Shown in pieces: positions 9,501 through 16,920 of a stretch of DNA of 64,000 bases (positions within the stretch are counted from its first letter, which is position 1; each line of letters opens with the position of its first letter). The translations under genes were made by a program, and so were the position numbers. The stretch is taken from assembly GCF_014697025.1 (NCBI RefSeq), contig NZ_JACJRC010000013.1, forward strand, positions 62,001 through 126,000. Direction: 5' to 3'. The DNA is from Alkalinema sp. FACHB-956 (lineage in GTDB: Bacteria; Cyanobacteriota; Cyanobacteriia; Leptolyngbyales; Leptolyngbyaceae). The notes under the pieces are model-generated. The model was not told where the DNA came from and searched no databases. It worked only from the letters and a program-made list of their open reading frames with translations.

Positions 9501-9748
9501 AAGCCACCGATCGGGTCTTTCGCATTGGTCAAAAACGCAATGTTCAAGTCCATAAATTTGTCTGTTCAGGCACTTTGGAAGAACGAATTCATGACATGAT
9601 CGAAAGTAAAAGAGCCCTGGCAGAAAATGTCGTGGGAACGGGTGAAAATTGGCTCACGGAACTCAATACCGATCAACTCAGAGATTTACTTTTGCTCGAT
9701 CGACGGGCCGTGATTGCGGATGAAGCGACTAGCGCTACAAGCCCATGA
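6527..9748 (+). CDS. SNF2-family DNA-dependent ATPase/helicase
   Basis: This 1073-residue protein has an N-terminal bacterial SNF2-associated region of about 590 residues and a C-terminal two-lobe ATPase. Lobe 1 has A-D-D-M-G-L-G-K-T (Walker A) and [10 protein letters not shown] (DEAQ box), then L-T-G-T-P-V-E-N-R. Lobe 2 has [13 protein letters not shown] and [21 protein letters not shown]. Such proteins translocate on double-stranded DNA and remodel protein-DNA complexes, RNA polymerase in the HepA/RapA case. GTG at 6527 is preferred over the GTG at 6506 because AGGAGG (6515-6520) sits six bases before it and the product then starts M-A-V-L-H-G-S-W-I, as I recall for cyanobacterial homologues. 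The NACHT gene begins 220 bp downstream on the same strand. Confidence 0.93.
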   Translation: [1073 protein letters not shown]

Positions 9749-9757
9749 TGCCTCCAG

Positions 9758-9948
9758 CAAGTTACCAATTTATTCAAGTTACCAACTAATTGAGGAAGAT
9801 CGCAAAAATAGGTTGACAATTCTAGCTTAGAATTTCCCGCGAAAATGGAAATTAATGACTAGAAATTGCGGGGTTTTAGGGGTTTCAACAAAAATGCAAA
9901 ACTTGGGGAGATTGTATCGTGAGTGCAAAGATACGGTAACTTGGTAAC
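9758..9948. promoter_or_regulatory. Repeated GTTACCAA boxes and a palindrome upstream of the NACHT gene
   Basis: CAAGTTACCAA occurs at 9758-9768 and 9775-9785 (17-bp period). Inverted copies TTGGTAAC (9941-9948) and GGTAAC (9935-9940) lie just before the NACHT start. Between them are TTGACA (9813-9818) and a perfect 7-bp inverted repeat AATTCTA-gct-TAGAATT (9818-9834). I found no convincing -10 box at 17 bp. The symmetry suggests an operator, but the 17-bp period also fits the local tandem-repeat habit. Confidence 0.35.
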
Positions 9949-9968
9949 ACCTGTTTTTTGGCTTTCCC

Positions 9969-12377
9969 ATGCAGCAATTTCATCATTCTTTGAGTCTCAC
10001 CATACAGGGTCACAAGGAGGTTGAACAACAGCTTAAACAAAAACAGTGGACGATTGCTCAGTTAGCGGATGTGGCTTCGGTTCACCTGACGATCGCTCAG
10101 AATTTCCAGGCTGGGAAACAGGTAGATTCTGAAAGCTTTTCCCGTTTGTGCCATGCGATCCAAATCCATTGGGGATCAGTTTGTGCACAAACCCTGGATT
10201 CATTGCAGGCCATGTCTCCATCCTGTCTCTGTGAATTCAGCGGTTGTACCACCGATTTGGATGCCTGTCATGAATTGTCCTTTCAGATTATTCGGCAACA
10301 ATGCCGCGAAAAAATTCTGTCGCAGCATAGCAAAATTCGCTTATTCAATCAGCAACTCATTGAGATTGATCAACTCTATGTTGATAGTTATTTTTTAAAC
10401 GCTCCGACCAAAATCAGTGAACTGACTGCTCTCGGGCGTTGGGGTGTGCGAAAATCTAGTTTTGCAGTTGCCAATGCTCCCTCGCCGCTCCTCGTATTAG
10501 GCAAACCGGGCGCAGGAAAAACCACCCTGCTGAAACAACTCGCGATCGCTTGCTGTCGGGGACAGTTCAAATCTGAGTTAATTCCAGTGTGGATTGAACT
10601 TCAACCCGTGGATCACCCCCATTGGCACTTTTTATATGCCATTTTGGAGGCGATGGGTTTATGTTCCCAGGAATCCCATGCCCAAGAATTTGCCCAAGAC
10701 CGAGAGCGGCTCAACCAACTCCTAACCCAAGGCCAGCTCTTAATCTTCATAGATGGCTTGGATGAAGTCCCCCTGGCCTTTCGCAAAAAGGTGCAAGAGC
10801 AAATTTGTTGGTTGTTACAACATCCGGTGTATCGCAAAAATGATGTGATCCTCAGTTGCCGAACACCCACGATCGAAGCTTGGAGCCCACGTTGGAAAAA
10901 TCAATTATTTACAGCAGTGGAAATTGCTGACTTGAATGAGCGACAAGTGGAATCCTTCGTTCAAGCCTGGTTACAAACCCGCCGAGAGGCCCAACAACCT
11001 CTAGAGCGACCGTGGCAATCATTTTTTTCCAGCCTTAGGCGTTGTTTTGAGCGTAGGGAACTGACACTGACGCCCATGCTGTTGGGGTTGGCCTGTTGGG
11101 TTTTTGAAAATACGGGGGATCTGCCGCCCCAGGTGTCTCAACTTTATGGAGCAGCGATCGAGTTACTGCTGACCCCGGGCCAAGCCGAGCTCCAGGTATC
11201 CTCCAAATTAGCGGAGCGGATTTATCATCAATTGACTTCTCTCGATCGCAGGCAGATCCTCATGGAAATTGCGATTCGCAAAATTGAGACTTCGCCTAAT
11301 TTTGTGATTTTTGATCAGTCTGAGCTGGTGAATTGGATTAACCAGATTCTGGAATTGCATCACTATCGCGATGGCTTAGCAATTCTCATGATGATTGCAG
11401 ATAAACAAGGTTTGCTGATACAAAAAGCCGATCGTCGCTGGTCATTTTCCCATTCGATTTTTCAGGAATATTTCATTACGCAATGGTTGCTGCAACAGTC
11501 TCCCATGCAACTTGCGGAGAAGCTGATTCATCCATCTTGGCAACCGGCGATCGAACAAATTGTCCGCTCTCAAAAACAATCCGATCGCTTAATCGGTGCG
11601 CTCAAACAAGCCATTGATCAAATGCTGGCTCAGGATACCCAACTCCAAACCTTGCTGCGGTGGGTCAATCAAAAAGCGAATACCTTGGTCGTCCCCTATA
11701 AACCGGCGGCGGTGCGCATGTTTTACCTTGGGTTGGCCCATGCCTTAACGAGCGATCTTAGCCGTGATCTGGCCCGTGCCCGTGCCCTAGATGCGGCGTT
11801 GGCGATCGATGTCACGCTGGATTTAGATTTAGACTTCAACCTCGATTTAGACTTTGCCCTAGCCCGCATCCTAGCCCGTGCCCTGGATTTTGACCTCGAT
11901 CGGGCCTTGGCGCTGGCCCGTGCCCTGGCCCGTGCCCTGGATTGCACCCTAGCGCTGGCCCATACGCCTGCTTTGGCCTTGGATTGTGCCTTGGAGGAAA
12001 CCCTCTCGCTGGATCTCATCCGGGCCTTGGACTATGCCCTCGATTGTGCCCGTACCTTGGCCCCAGATCTGACCCATTCTCTCGCACACTACAGAGCCAT
12101 CATCCTAGCCGCAGAACAAAATGGAATGGATACGTTTTTAGGCTGGTGGCAACTCTACGGCCAACAGTGGATAGAGCAACTCCGTCAAATTATCATTACC
12201 CATCGCAATCTTGGTCATGCATGGCCCCTAAGTCGGCAACAGAAGGAACGACTGAAGCAATACGATCGCGCCAATCAATTTCTTGTGCAATTGCTGAAAA
12301 TTGAAGGAGCCGTGAGTGAAGCAACGAAAAGTCAGATCGAAACAACGTTATTGCTACCGGCGACCAGAATCTTTTGA
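9969..12377 (+). CDS. NACHT-family NTPase with N-terminal HTH and Ala-Leu-Asp-rich tail
   Basis: 802 residues. Residues about 12-75 resemble the small helix-turn-helix found at the N-terminus of cyanobacterial NACHT/NB-ARC proteins. The NTPase has Walker A G-K-P-G-A-G-K-T-T (178-186), Walker B L-L-I-F-I-D-G-L-D-E (257-266) and sensor L-S-C-R-T-P (295-300). A winged-helix region ends in F-S-H-S-I-F-Q-E-Y-F (493-502), typical of NACHT proteins. Residues about 586-705 are a low-complexity array of A-R-A-L-D / L-D-L-D units, then about 95 ordinary residues. Bacterial NACHT proteins are STAND switches, several shown to block phage. No effector domain such as a nuclease or protease is recognisable, so the output is unknown. 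The repeat tail may be a coil-forming or sensor segment (inference). Confidence 0.85.
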   Translation: MQQFHHSLSLTIQGHKEVEQQLKQKQWTIAQLADVASVHLTIAQNFQAGKQVDSESFSRLCHAIQIHWGSVCAQTLDSLQAMSPSCLCEFSGCTTDLDACHELSFQIIRQQCREKILSQHSKIRLFNQQLIEIDQLYVDSYFLNAPTKISELTALGRWGVRKSSFAVANAPSPLLVLGKPGAGKTTLLKQLAIACCRGQFKSELIPVWIELQPVDHPHWHFLYAILEAMGLCSQESHAQEFAQDRERLNQLLTQGQLLIFIDGLDEVPLAFRKKVQEQICWLLQHPVYRKNDVILSCRTPTIEAWSPRWKNQLFTAVEIADLNERQVESFVQAWLQTRREAQQPLERPWQSFFSSLRRCFERRELTLTPMLLGLACWVFENTGDLPPQVSQLYGAAIELLLTPGQAELQVSSKLAERIYHQLTSLDRRQILMEIAIRKIETSPNFVIFDQSELVNWINQILELHHYRDGLAILMMIADKQGLLIQKADRRWSFSHSIFQEYFITQWLLQQSPMQLAEKLIHPSWQPAIEQIVRSQKQSDRLIGALKQAIDQMLAQDTQLQTLLRWVNQKANTLVVPYKPAAVRMFYLGLAHALTSDLSRDLARARALDAALAIDVTLDLDLDFNLDLDFALARILARALDFDLDRALALARALARALDCTLALAHTPALALDCALEETLSLDLIRALDYALDCARTLAPDLTHSLAHYRAIILAAEQNGMDTFLGWWQLYGQQWIEQLRQIIITHRNLGHAWPLSRQQKERLKQYDRANQFLVQLLKIEGAVSEATKSQIETTLLLPATRIF

Positions 12378-12413
12378 GCCGAGGTCTGATGGTATGGTGG
12401 TAGTGCGTCTGAG

Positions 12414-13319
12414 GTGATTGCTGTGTCTTCGATCGATTCTCCGATATCCCAATCCACGGTTAGCTCCACTGCTAGCTCCACTGCTAGCTCTAACTGGCAT
12501 GGTTTACTGAACCTAGAATTTCAGGCCGTCAATGGCAAGACTCGGCTAACCCATAGCCAAGCGATCGCCCCCTACAAAGTGCAGCGATCGTTTGCCCAAG
12601 CCGATGGCACCTGTCAGGTGGTGATGTTGCACACAGCGGGCGGGATGGTTGGTGGCGATCGCTTAACGACGGCAGTGACGATCGGGGAACAGGCTCAGGT
12701 GTTGCTCACCACCGCTGCTGCCGCGAAAATTTATAAATCGACGGGAACCCTCACCCAGCAAACCGTTCACCTGACCGTAGCGCCCCAGGCTTGTCTAGAA
12801 TGGCTGCCCCAGGAAACGATTTTGTTCGATCGCGCCCAGTATCGTCAGGATCTCCGGATTGAACTGGCAGCGGGGGCGCAGGTGGTGCTGTGGGAAATCA
12901 CGCGCTTTGGTCGGACGGCGCGGGGCGAGCAATTTAGCCAAGGAGATTGGCGATCGCACACGGAGGTTTGGCAGGCGGGCACCCCTCTTTGGATCGATCG
13001 GCAATGGCTTCCCGGTTCGCCGGAAATGCTGGCCAGTCCCCACGGATTGAATCATTGTCCGATCGTGGGCACCTTGGCTTGGATAGGCCGATCCCTGGAC
13101 AAGTCAGATGTTGAAGTGGCTCGGCAGTTATGGGACCCGATCGCGGCGCACCATCCCGATGACCAATTTGGTGTGACCCGCTTACCCCAGGGGTTGCTCT
13201 GTCGCTACCGAGGCCATTCCAGCACCGCAGTGCGCCATGGGTTCATTCAGACTTGGCAATGGATTCGATCGGTGCAAGGTCGATCGTGGGAGGAGTTACC
13301 CCGGGTCTGGATGCTGTAG
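12414..13319 (+). CDS. ureD: Urease accessory protein UreD
   Basis: This 301-residue UreD/UreH protein helps assemble the urease nickel centre with UreF and UreG. Recognisable family segments are H-T-A-G-G-M-V-G-G-D, L-T-T-A-A-A-A-K-I-Y, L-P-Q-E-T-I-L-F-D-R-A and F-G-R-T-A-R-G-E. The start is GTG at 12414 or GTG at 12423; neither has a strong Shine-Dalgarno. The first 25 residues are Ser/Thr-rich and include a 12-bp DNA repeat giving S-S-T-A twice, absent from typical UreD. The gene begins 36 bp after the NACHT stop and is followed by ureA. The last codons and stop overlap a 13-bp duplication (13311-13336). Confidence 0.95.
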   Translation: MIAVSSIDSPISQSTVSSTASSTASSNWHGLLNLEFQAVNGKTRLTHSQAIAPYKVQRSFAQADGTCQVVMLHTAGGMVGGDRLTTAVTIGEQAQVLLTTAAAAKIYKSTGTLTQQTVHLTVAPQACLEWLPQETILFDRAQYRQDLRIELAAGAQVVLWEITRFGRTARGEQFSQGDWRSHTEVWQAGTPLWIDRQWLPGSPEMLASPHGLNHCPIVGTLAWIGRSLDKSDVEVARQLWDPIAAHHPDDQFGVTRLPQGLLCRYRGHSSTAVRHGFIQTWQWIRSVQGRSWEELPRVWML

Positions 13320-13458
13320 CTAGATGCTGTAGCTAGATGGTTGTCACGAGTTCTAAGATTTAGCTTATGAATTTTGAGATTCTGGGAAAGGAGTTGTAAA
13401 CTCAAACTCGGATTGTTCTAGTCCATTTGCTTGTTGATTACCGTTGGTTGAGTTTGCC

Positions 13459-13761
13459 ATGCAACTGTCACCCCAAGAAAAAGATAAATTGCTCATTTTT
13501 ACAGCGGCGCTGCTCGCGGAACGACGCAAAAATCGCGGCCTCAAACTCAACTACCCGGAAGCCGTTGCCTACATTACCGCTGGCATTCTGGAGGGGGCAC
13601 GGGATGGCCGCACGGTGGCGGAACTGATGACCTATGGCAAGACGTTACTCAGCCGCGATGATGTGATGGAGGGGATTGCAGAAATGATCCCTGAAGTGCA
13701 GGTGGAAGCCACGTTTCCCGATGGCACTAAACTCGTTACCGTCCACGATCCCATTCAGTAA
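13459..13761 (+). CDS. ureA: Urease gamma subunit UreA
   Basis: 100 residues, the exact usual length of UreA. Family signature stretches are [34 protein letters not shown] and [20 protein letters not shown]. UreA is the small structural subunit of the nickel enzyme that splits urea into ammonia and carbamate. ATG at 13459 is used. It sits 139 bp after ureD, and an unrelated gene separates it from ureB. Confidence 0.97.
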   Translation: MQLSPQEKDKLLIFTAALLAERRKNRGLKLNYPEAVAYITAGILEGARDGRTVAELMTYGKTLLSRDDVMEGIAEMIPEVQVEATFPDGTKLVTVHDPIQ

Positions 13762-13825
13762 AGCCTCCCTCCAGCCCAGATCCCCTCCAGTAAAATAGAA
13801 GGACTCCTTTTGAGGAGGATAGAGG

Positions 13826-14464
13826 ATGGGATTAGATATTGGTTTATTGCTGGAATATTATGATACCGATGGCTGGCAGCCTGCTTTGCATGTCGCCGAT
13901 CGGGTGAAAAACCCACGCACGCACCTCGGGCTTCTGGAAGTATGTTCGTGGAGCTGGCGACAATCTCCTACCTCCATATTTTTTGGAGATGATCCCATCA
14001 TCCCCTTCAATCTAGGACTGCCTACAGATCTTTCTGCAAGGGTTTGGGAAGCCGTGCACTTGAATTTTGAAGACGATGATGAGTATGCTGGATGGATTGC
14101 GCTGCCTGACCTGTATCTATCAGAGTGGTCGGAACAAATGGTCTTGGTTGAGGGGTGGGTGGAACCGCAGTATGCCCATCTATTTGGAGACGGCTATCAA
14201 CCCGCCCCGATCGCTCAACTGAAAGCGATGGGAACCCATGGTTACCACTTGGCTCAGACGCTCCAGTGGTGTCGCCGAGCTAAAACTCCTGCGGCCTTTG
14301 CTGAGTACCAAAAACATGGCCTACAGCCCTATGAGTCTCGCCTCCGTGTCACATGGCTGGAACCCTTAATAGAATTTGTCAGGAGAATCTGGGATGAGGG
14401 TTTATCGGGATTAGTGGAACTGGAATTTCCAGAACGTTATCGTTTGATTACGACCGTTGGCTAG
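13826..14464 (+). CDS. Hypothetical protein inserted between ureA and ureB
   Basis: 212 residues, acidic and Trp/Tyr-rich, with no signal peptide or membrane segment. I do not recognise a family. It begins M-G-L-D-I-G-L-L-L-E-Y-Y and contains acidic F-E-D-D-D-E-Y-A-G-W-I and a basic W-C-R-R-A-K stretch. Translation is well supported: GAGGAGG precedes ATG at 13826. A short hairpin CTCCT-tttg-AGGAG overlaps that Shine-Dalgarno. Its position interrupts the usual ureDABC order, so it is either a recent insertion or a lineage-specific passenger. Nothing in its sequence links it to urea metabolism. Confidence 0.75.
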   Translation: MGLDIGLLLEYYDTDGWQPALHVADRVKNPRTHLGLLEVCSWSWRQSPTSIFFGDDPIIPFNLGLPTDLSARVWEAVHLNFEDDDEYAGWIALPDLYLSEWSEQMVLVEGWVEPQYAHLFGDGYQPAPIAQLKAMGTHGYHLAQTLQWCRRAKTPAAFAEYQKHGLQPYESRLRVTWLEPLIEFVRRIWDEGLSGLVELEFPERYRLITTVG

Positions 14465-14783
14465 TGGGTCAGGCTAGGTTCATGGGTTTGGCAATCTTGA
14501 AATAGTCAATAGAGGGTGAGGTGAATAGATTGAGTAGACGATCTGAATGTTGAAAAGACTCAGTATCGACAAGCCTCGGTATCGAAAAGACATTGACGCA
14601 GTAGGATTTGCACTGCATCATACAAATGGTTCAGACTTGTGGTTCAGACTTGTGGTTCAGACTTGCACATCGTGTATTGAGCAGTTGTCAGAACAATTGT
14701 GAATCATTACGCTATATGGCAGTCTCAGGACGGAGTGAACAATCTAGCTACAACATTATTTACAACATTGCGAGGTGTTGTCC
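14465..14783. other. Gene-free stretch before ureB with a 13-bp tandem repeat
   Basis: No gene is seen. Three exact 13-bp copies of TGGTTCAGACTTG lie at 14627-14665. The region presumably carries the ureB promoter, but I see no clear -35/-10 pair. Confidence 0.6.
14627..14665. repeat. Tandem repeat, 3 x 13 bp
   Basis: Unit TGGTTCAGACTTG at 14627-14639, 14640-14652 and 14653-14665, all identical. Confidence 0.95.
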
Positions 14784-15131
14784 ATGATTCCCGGTGAAAT
14801 TTTTCCCGCTGAAGGTGAGATTGAATTAAACGCCAATCGGCCCACAGTCACGATCGCGGTGGCCAATACGGGCGATCGACCGGTTCAGGTTGGATCCCAT
14901 TTCCATTTCTATGAAGTGAATGCTGCGTTGACCTTCGATCGGGCCTCGGCTCGGGGGATGCGGCTGGATATTCCGGCGGGTACAGCGGTGCGGTTTGAAC
15001 CCGGCGATGAGAAGGAAGTAACCTTGGTGCCCTACGTCGGCAAGCGCGAGGTCTATGGCTTCAATGCCCAGATCGAAGGCAAGCTGGACGGCAAAGCGAA
15101 GAAATCTGGTAGCAAAAAGAAAAATAAATAG
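14784..15131 (+). CDS. ureB: Urease beta subunit UreB
   Basis: This 115-residue protein matches Ure[49 protein letters not shown]. It ends in a Lys-rich extension (about 12 residues) beyond the usual length of 101-105. ATG at 14784 is chosen over an ATG three codons upstream because homologues start M-I-P-G-E. UreB packs with UreA and UreC to form the apoenzyme. The catalytic subunit gene ureC is not downstream; a COQ4 homologue follows instead. Confidence 0.96.
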   Translation: MIPGEIFPAEGEIELNANRPTVTIAVANTGDRPVQVGSHFHFYEVNAALTFDRASARGMRLDIPAGTAVRFEPGDEKEVTLVPYVGKREVYGFNAQIEGKLDGKAKKSGSKKKNK

Positions 15132-15273
15132 GTAACAATCATCTGGGTAGACGGATATCCGTCTAGTTTGGCAATCTCAACCTGATGGGAGGGGCGTTAT
15201 CTTAAACGGTAGGCGGGTCTGATACTGAGATCCGACGAATGGATAAGAGATTCGATCGTTCATCAGGGAATTC

Positions 15274-15936
15274 ATGATGAGAAGTTTTAAAGAACTGCGG
15301 CGGTTTAATTTAGATTCGTTGCAAACGTTAAAGGCGATCTTAACCCTATTGCGAGATCCCAGTCAGACGGAATCGGTCTATGACGTGGAAGATGGATTAT
15401 GCAACACCGAAGCCATGAAAGCGGCAACGGAAAAAATGATGTCTATTCCTGAAATTGCGCAGCTAGTTCGCGATCGCTACATTGTGCCGACACCGGATTT
15501 GGCAAAACTGCTGCTCTGTCCGGACGGATCGCTGGGAAAAGCCTATGCCAACTACATTACGGGGTTTGGCTTTGATCCAGATTTCTATCGAAAAATGGAA
15601 ATCAAGGACGATATGACCTATCTGCTTTTCCGGTTGCGGCAAACCCATGATATCTGGCATGTAGTGGCGGGATTTTCCGTAGATGTGGCAGGGGAAATTG
15701 GCATTAAAGCGTTTGAATTGGCACAAACCCATCGACCGTTGTCGGGGATCTTGATTGCTGGAGCATTTTTGCAAACGTTACTGAAATCGCCTCGGGATCT
15801 AGAAATCTTATTGTCCCAAATTTCGCGAGGGTATCAGTTAGGATTGCGGGCAAAACCATTTTTAGCCCAACGCTGGGAGGAACACTGGGAGAAACCATTA
15901 GCTCAATGGCGAGAAGAACTCGGTGTTACGGTATAA
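15274..15936 (+). CDS. COQ4 family protein
   Basis: 220 residues. The COQ4 zinc motif H-D-x-x-H-x11-E is exact: H-D-I-W-H, eleven residues, then Glu in G-E-I-G-I-K-A-F-E. Upstream are C-N-T-E-A-M and D-F-Y-R-K-M. In mitochondria COQ4 organises ubiquinone synthesis and has been reported to act in the C1 decarboxylation/hydroxylation step. Cyanobacteria make plastoquinone instead, so the substrate here is uncertain. No transmembrane segment is obvious; family members are usually peripheral membrane proteins. It lies between ureB and a DUF2237 gene on the same strand, with no evident functional link. Confidence 0.88.
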   Translation: MMRSFKELRRFNLDSLQTLKAILTLLRDPSQTESVYDVEDGLCNTEAMKAATEKMMSIPEIAQLVRDRYIVPTPDLAKLLLCPDGSLGKAYANYITGFGFDPDFYRKMEIKDDMTYLLFRLRQTHDIWHVVAGFSVDVAGEIGIKAFELAQTHRPLSGILIAGAFLQTLLKSPRDLEILLSQISRGYQLGLRAKPFLAQRWEEHWEKPLAQWREELGVTV

Positions 15937-16108
15937 ACAATCATTAGCCAGTCGGCTAGTAGACGCATCATCTATAAGCTAGTAAAGCTCATGGGTGTTG
16001 AAGCTCATAATTTACGAATTTTGACGGTATTGAGTTTGTTGGGTTGATAGAATGAAACGGGTTCAAGGAATCCAACAAACTCAAGTGGTGATTTAGGAAA
16101 CGGGTGCC

Positions 16109-16501
16109 ATGACCAGTCAAATTAGCAGTCGGCCTAGGAATGTATTGGGTGGGGAGTTGCAGTGTTGTTGCACGTCGCCCAAGACGGGGTTTTATCGGGA
16201 TGGGTTTTGTCAAACCGATAAGTGGGATTATGGCAGCCACACGGTTTGCGCGCAGGTGACGCAGGCGTTTTTAGAGTTTTCCCGATCGCGGGGTAATGAC
16301 CTGATTACGCCCCTTCCGGCCTATGAGTTTCCGGGGTTGCGACCGGGAGATAAGTGGTGTCTTTGTGTGTCGCGCTGGAAGGAGGCATTGGAAGCAGGGG
16401 TGGCTCCGCCGATCGTGTTGGAGGCTTGTCATATCAAAGCGTTGCAGGTGGTGACACTGGAACAGTTGCAGCAACACGCGATCGGGCAAACGGTGGAATA
16501 G
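16109..16501 (+). CDS. DUF2237 family protein
   Basis: 130 residues with the conserved core of DUF2237: N-V-L-G-G-E-L-Q-C-C, T-G-F-Y-R-D-G-F-C, H-T-V-C-A-Q-V-T-Q-A-F-L-E-F-S, R-G-N-D-L, F-P-G-L-R-P-G-D-K-W-C-L-C-V-S-R-W and V-L-E-A-C-H-I-K-A-L. The several conserved Cys suggest metal binding or disulfides (inference). Its function is unknown to me. It starts at ATG 16109 and is the last gene before the first leader RNA. Confidence 0.9.
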   Translation: MTSQISSRPRNVLGGELQCCCTSPKTGFYRDGFCQTDKWDYGSHTVCAQVTQAFLEFSRSRGNDLITPLPAYEFPGLRPGDKWCLCVSRWKEALEAGVAPPIVLEACHIKALQVVTLEQLQQHAIGQTVE

Positions 16502-16576
16502 GGCTGGGCTGAACTTTTCCTCCGGTGCACGGATTTCCTAGGCGCAGAATTTTCCCGATCGAGGTCACAAACTATC

Positions 16577-16608
16577 ACCGATATTACAAACTACCGATAT
16601 TACAAACT
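16577..16608. repeat. Tandem repeat, 2 x 16 bp
   Basis: ACCGATATTACAAACT at 16577-16592 and 16593-16608. It overlaps a CAAACTACCGATATT word (16587-16601) that is 13/15 identical to CACACTACCGAAATT at 51458-51472, the same relative place before the second leader promoter. Confidence 0.85.
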
Positions 16609-16612
16609 ATCT

Positions 16613-16649
16613 CTGTACGGTTGACAGCGTGGGACTTTCTTCGTAGGCT
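16613..16649 (+). promoter_or_regulatory. Promoter of leader RNA copy 1
   Basis: CTGTACGG (16613-16620) directly abuts TTGACA (16621-16626); 17 bp later is TAGGCT (16644-16649). The 13-bp word CTGTACGGTTGAC is repeated exactly at the second locus (51494-51506), again with a 17-bp-spaced -10 candidate. The -10 here is weak. Transcription would start near 16656, leaving a leader of about 265 nt. Confidence 0.55.
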
Positions 16650-16679
16650 TGTTTCTCATAGCTGAGTGCAAACGTGTTT

Positions 16680-16920
16680 TGTCAGCCCCGTTGGTCGAAG
16701 ACCGACCGTAAGGGCAATGAATCAGCTAGACCCCAAAAATTAAGGCGCTGCCCCAGTTGCGACCAACAACGTAAGGCAGCTAAACCCCGAAGCTGATTCC
16801 GGCAGCTAGGCGGTCTGACACGGATTTTAACATTCGATCGGGCCACCCTACTTGTCCTGCGCAAAAGGGTGGTCTTAATTTTTGGGATTTCTTCCCATCA
16901 CCTCATTTAGGAGAAATCCC
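16680..16920 (+). promoter_or_regulatory. Switch-like leader RNA, copy 1
   Basis: The elements in order are as follows. P1 is GAATCAGCT (16719-16727) with AGCTGATTC (16791-16799). CCCAAAAATTAAG lies at 16732-16744. P2 is GCTGCC (16747-16752) with GGCAGC (16775-16780). Then come the conserved CTAAACCCCGAAGCTG (16780-16795), a terminator-like hairpin 16841-16849/16866-16874 followed by a T-tract, and an 11-bp hairpin (one G-U) GGGATTTCTTC (16884-16894) with GGAGAAATCCC (16910-16920) that buries the Shine-Dalgarno right before ATG 16921. CCCAAAAATTAAG is perfectly complementary over 13 bp to CTTAATTTTTGGG (16874-16886), so it could compete with both hairpins. A second leader at 51541-51774 has the same plan with different paired bases. 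The ligand, if any, is unknown. Confidence 0.7.

Noticed and set aside
11723-12019. Minus-strand Arg/Ala/Ser-rich frame inside the NACHT gene
   Set aside because: It is the mirror of the ALD repeat codons; its composition is an artefact of the antisense strand.
6527-12377. SNF2 gene plus NACHT gene as a two-gene defence operon (DISARM-like)
   Set aside because: The SNF2 protein is of the widespread cyanobacterial type, the gap is 220 bp with its own repeats, and no methylase, DUF1998 or phospholipase-D gene is present.
16680-16920. Glutamine (downstream-peptide/glnA), preQ1, cobalamin or fluoride riboswitch as identity of the leaders
   Set aside because: Upstream placement before small genes fits the downstream-peptide class, but I could not find that class's core or the cores of the other classes as I remember them. 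A covariance search would settle it.
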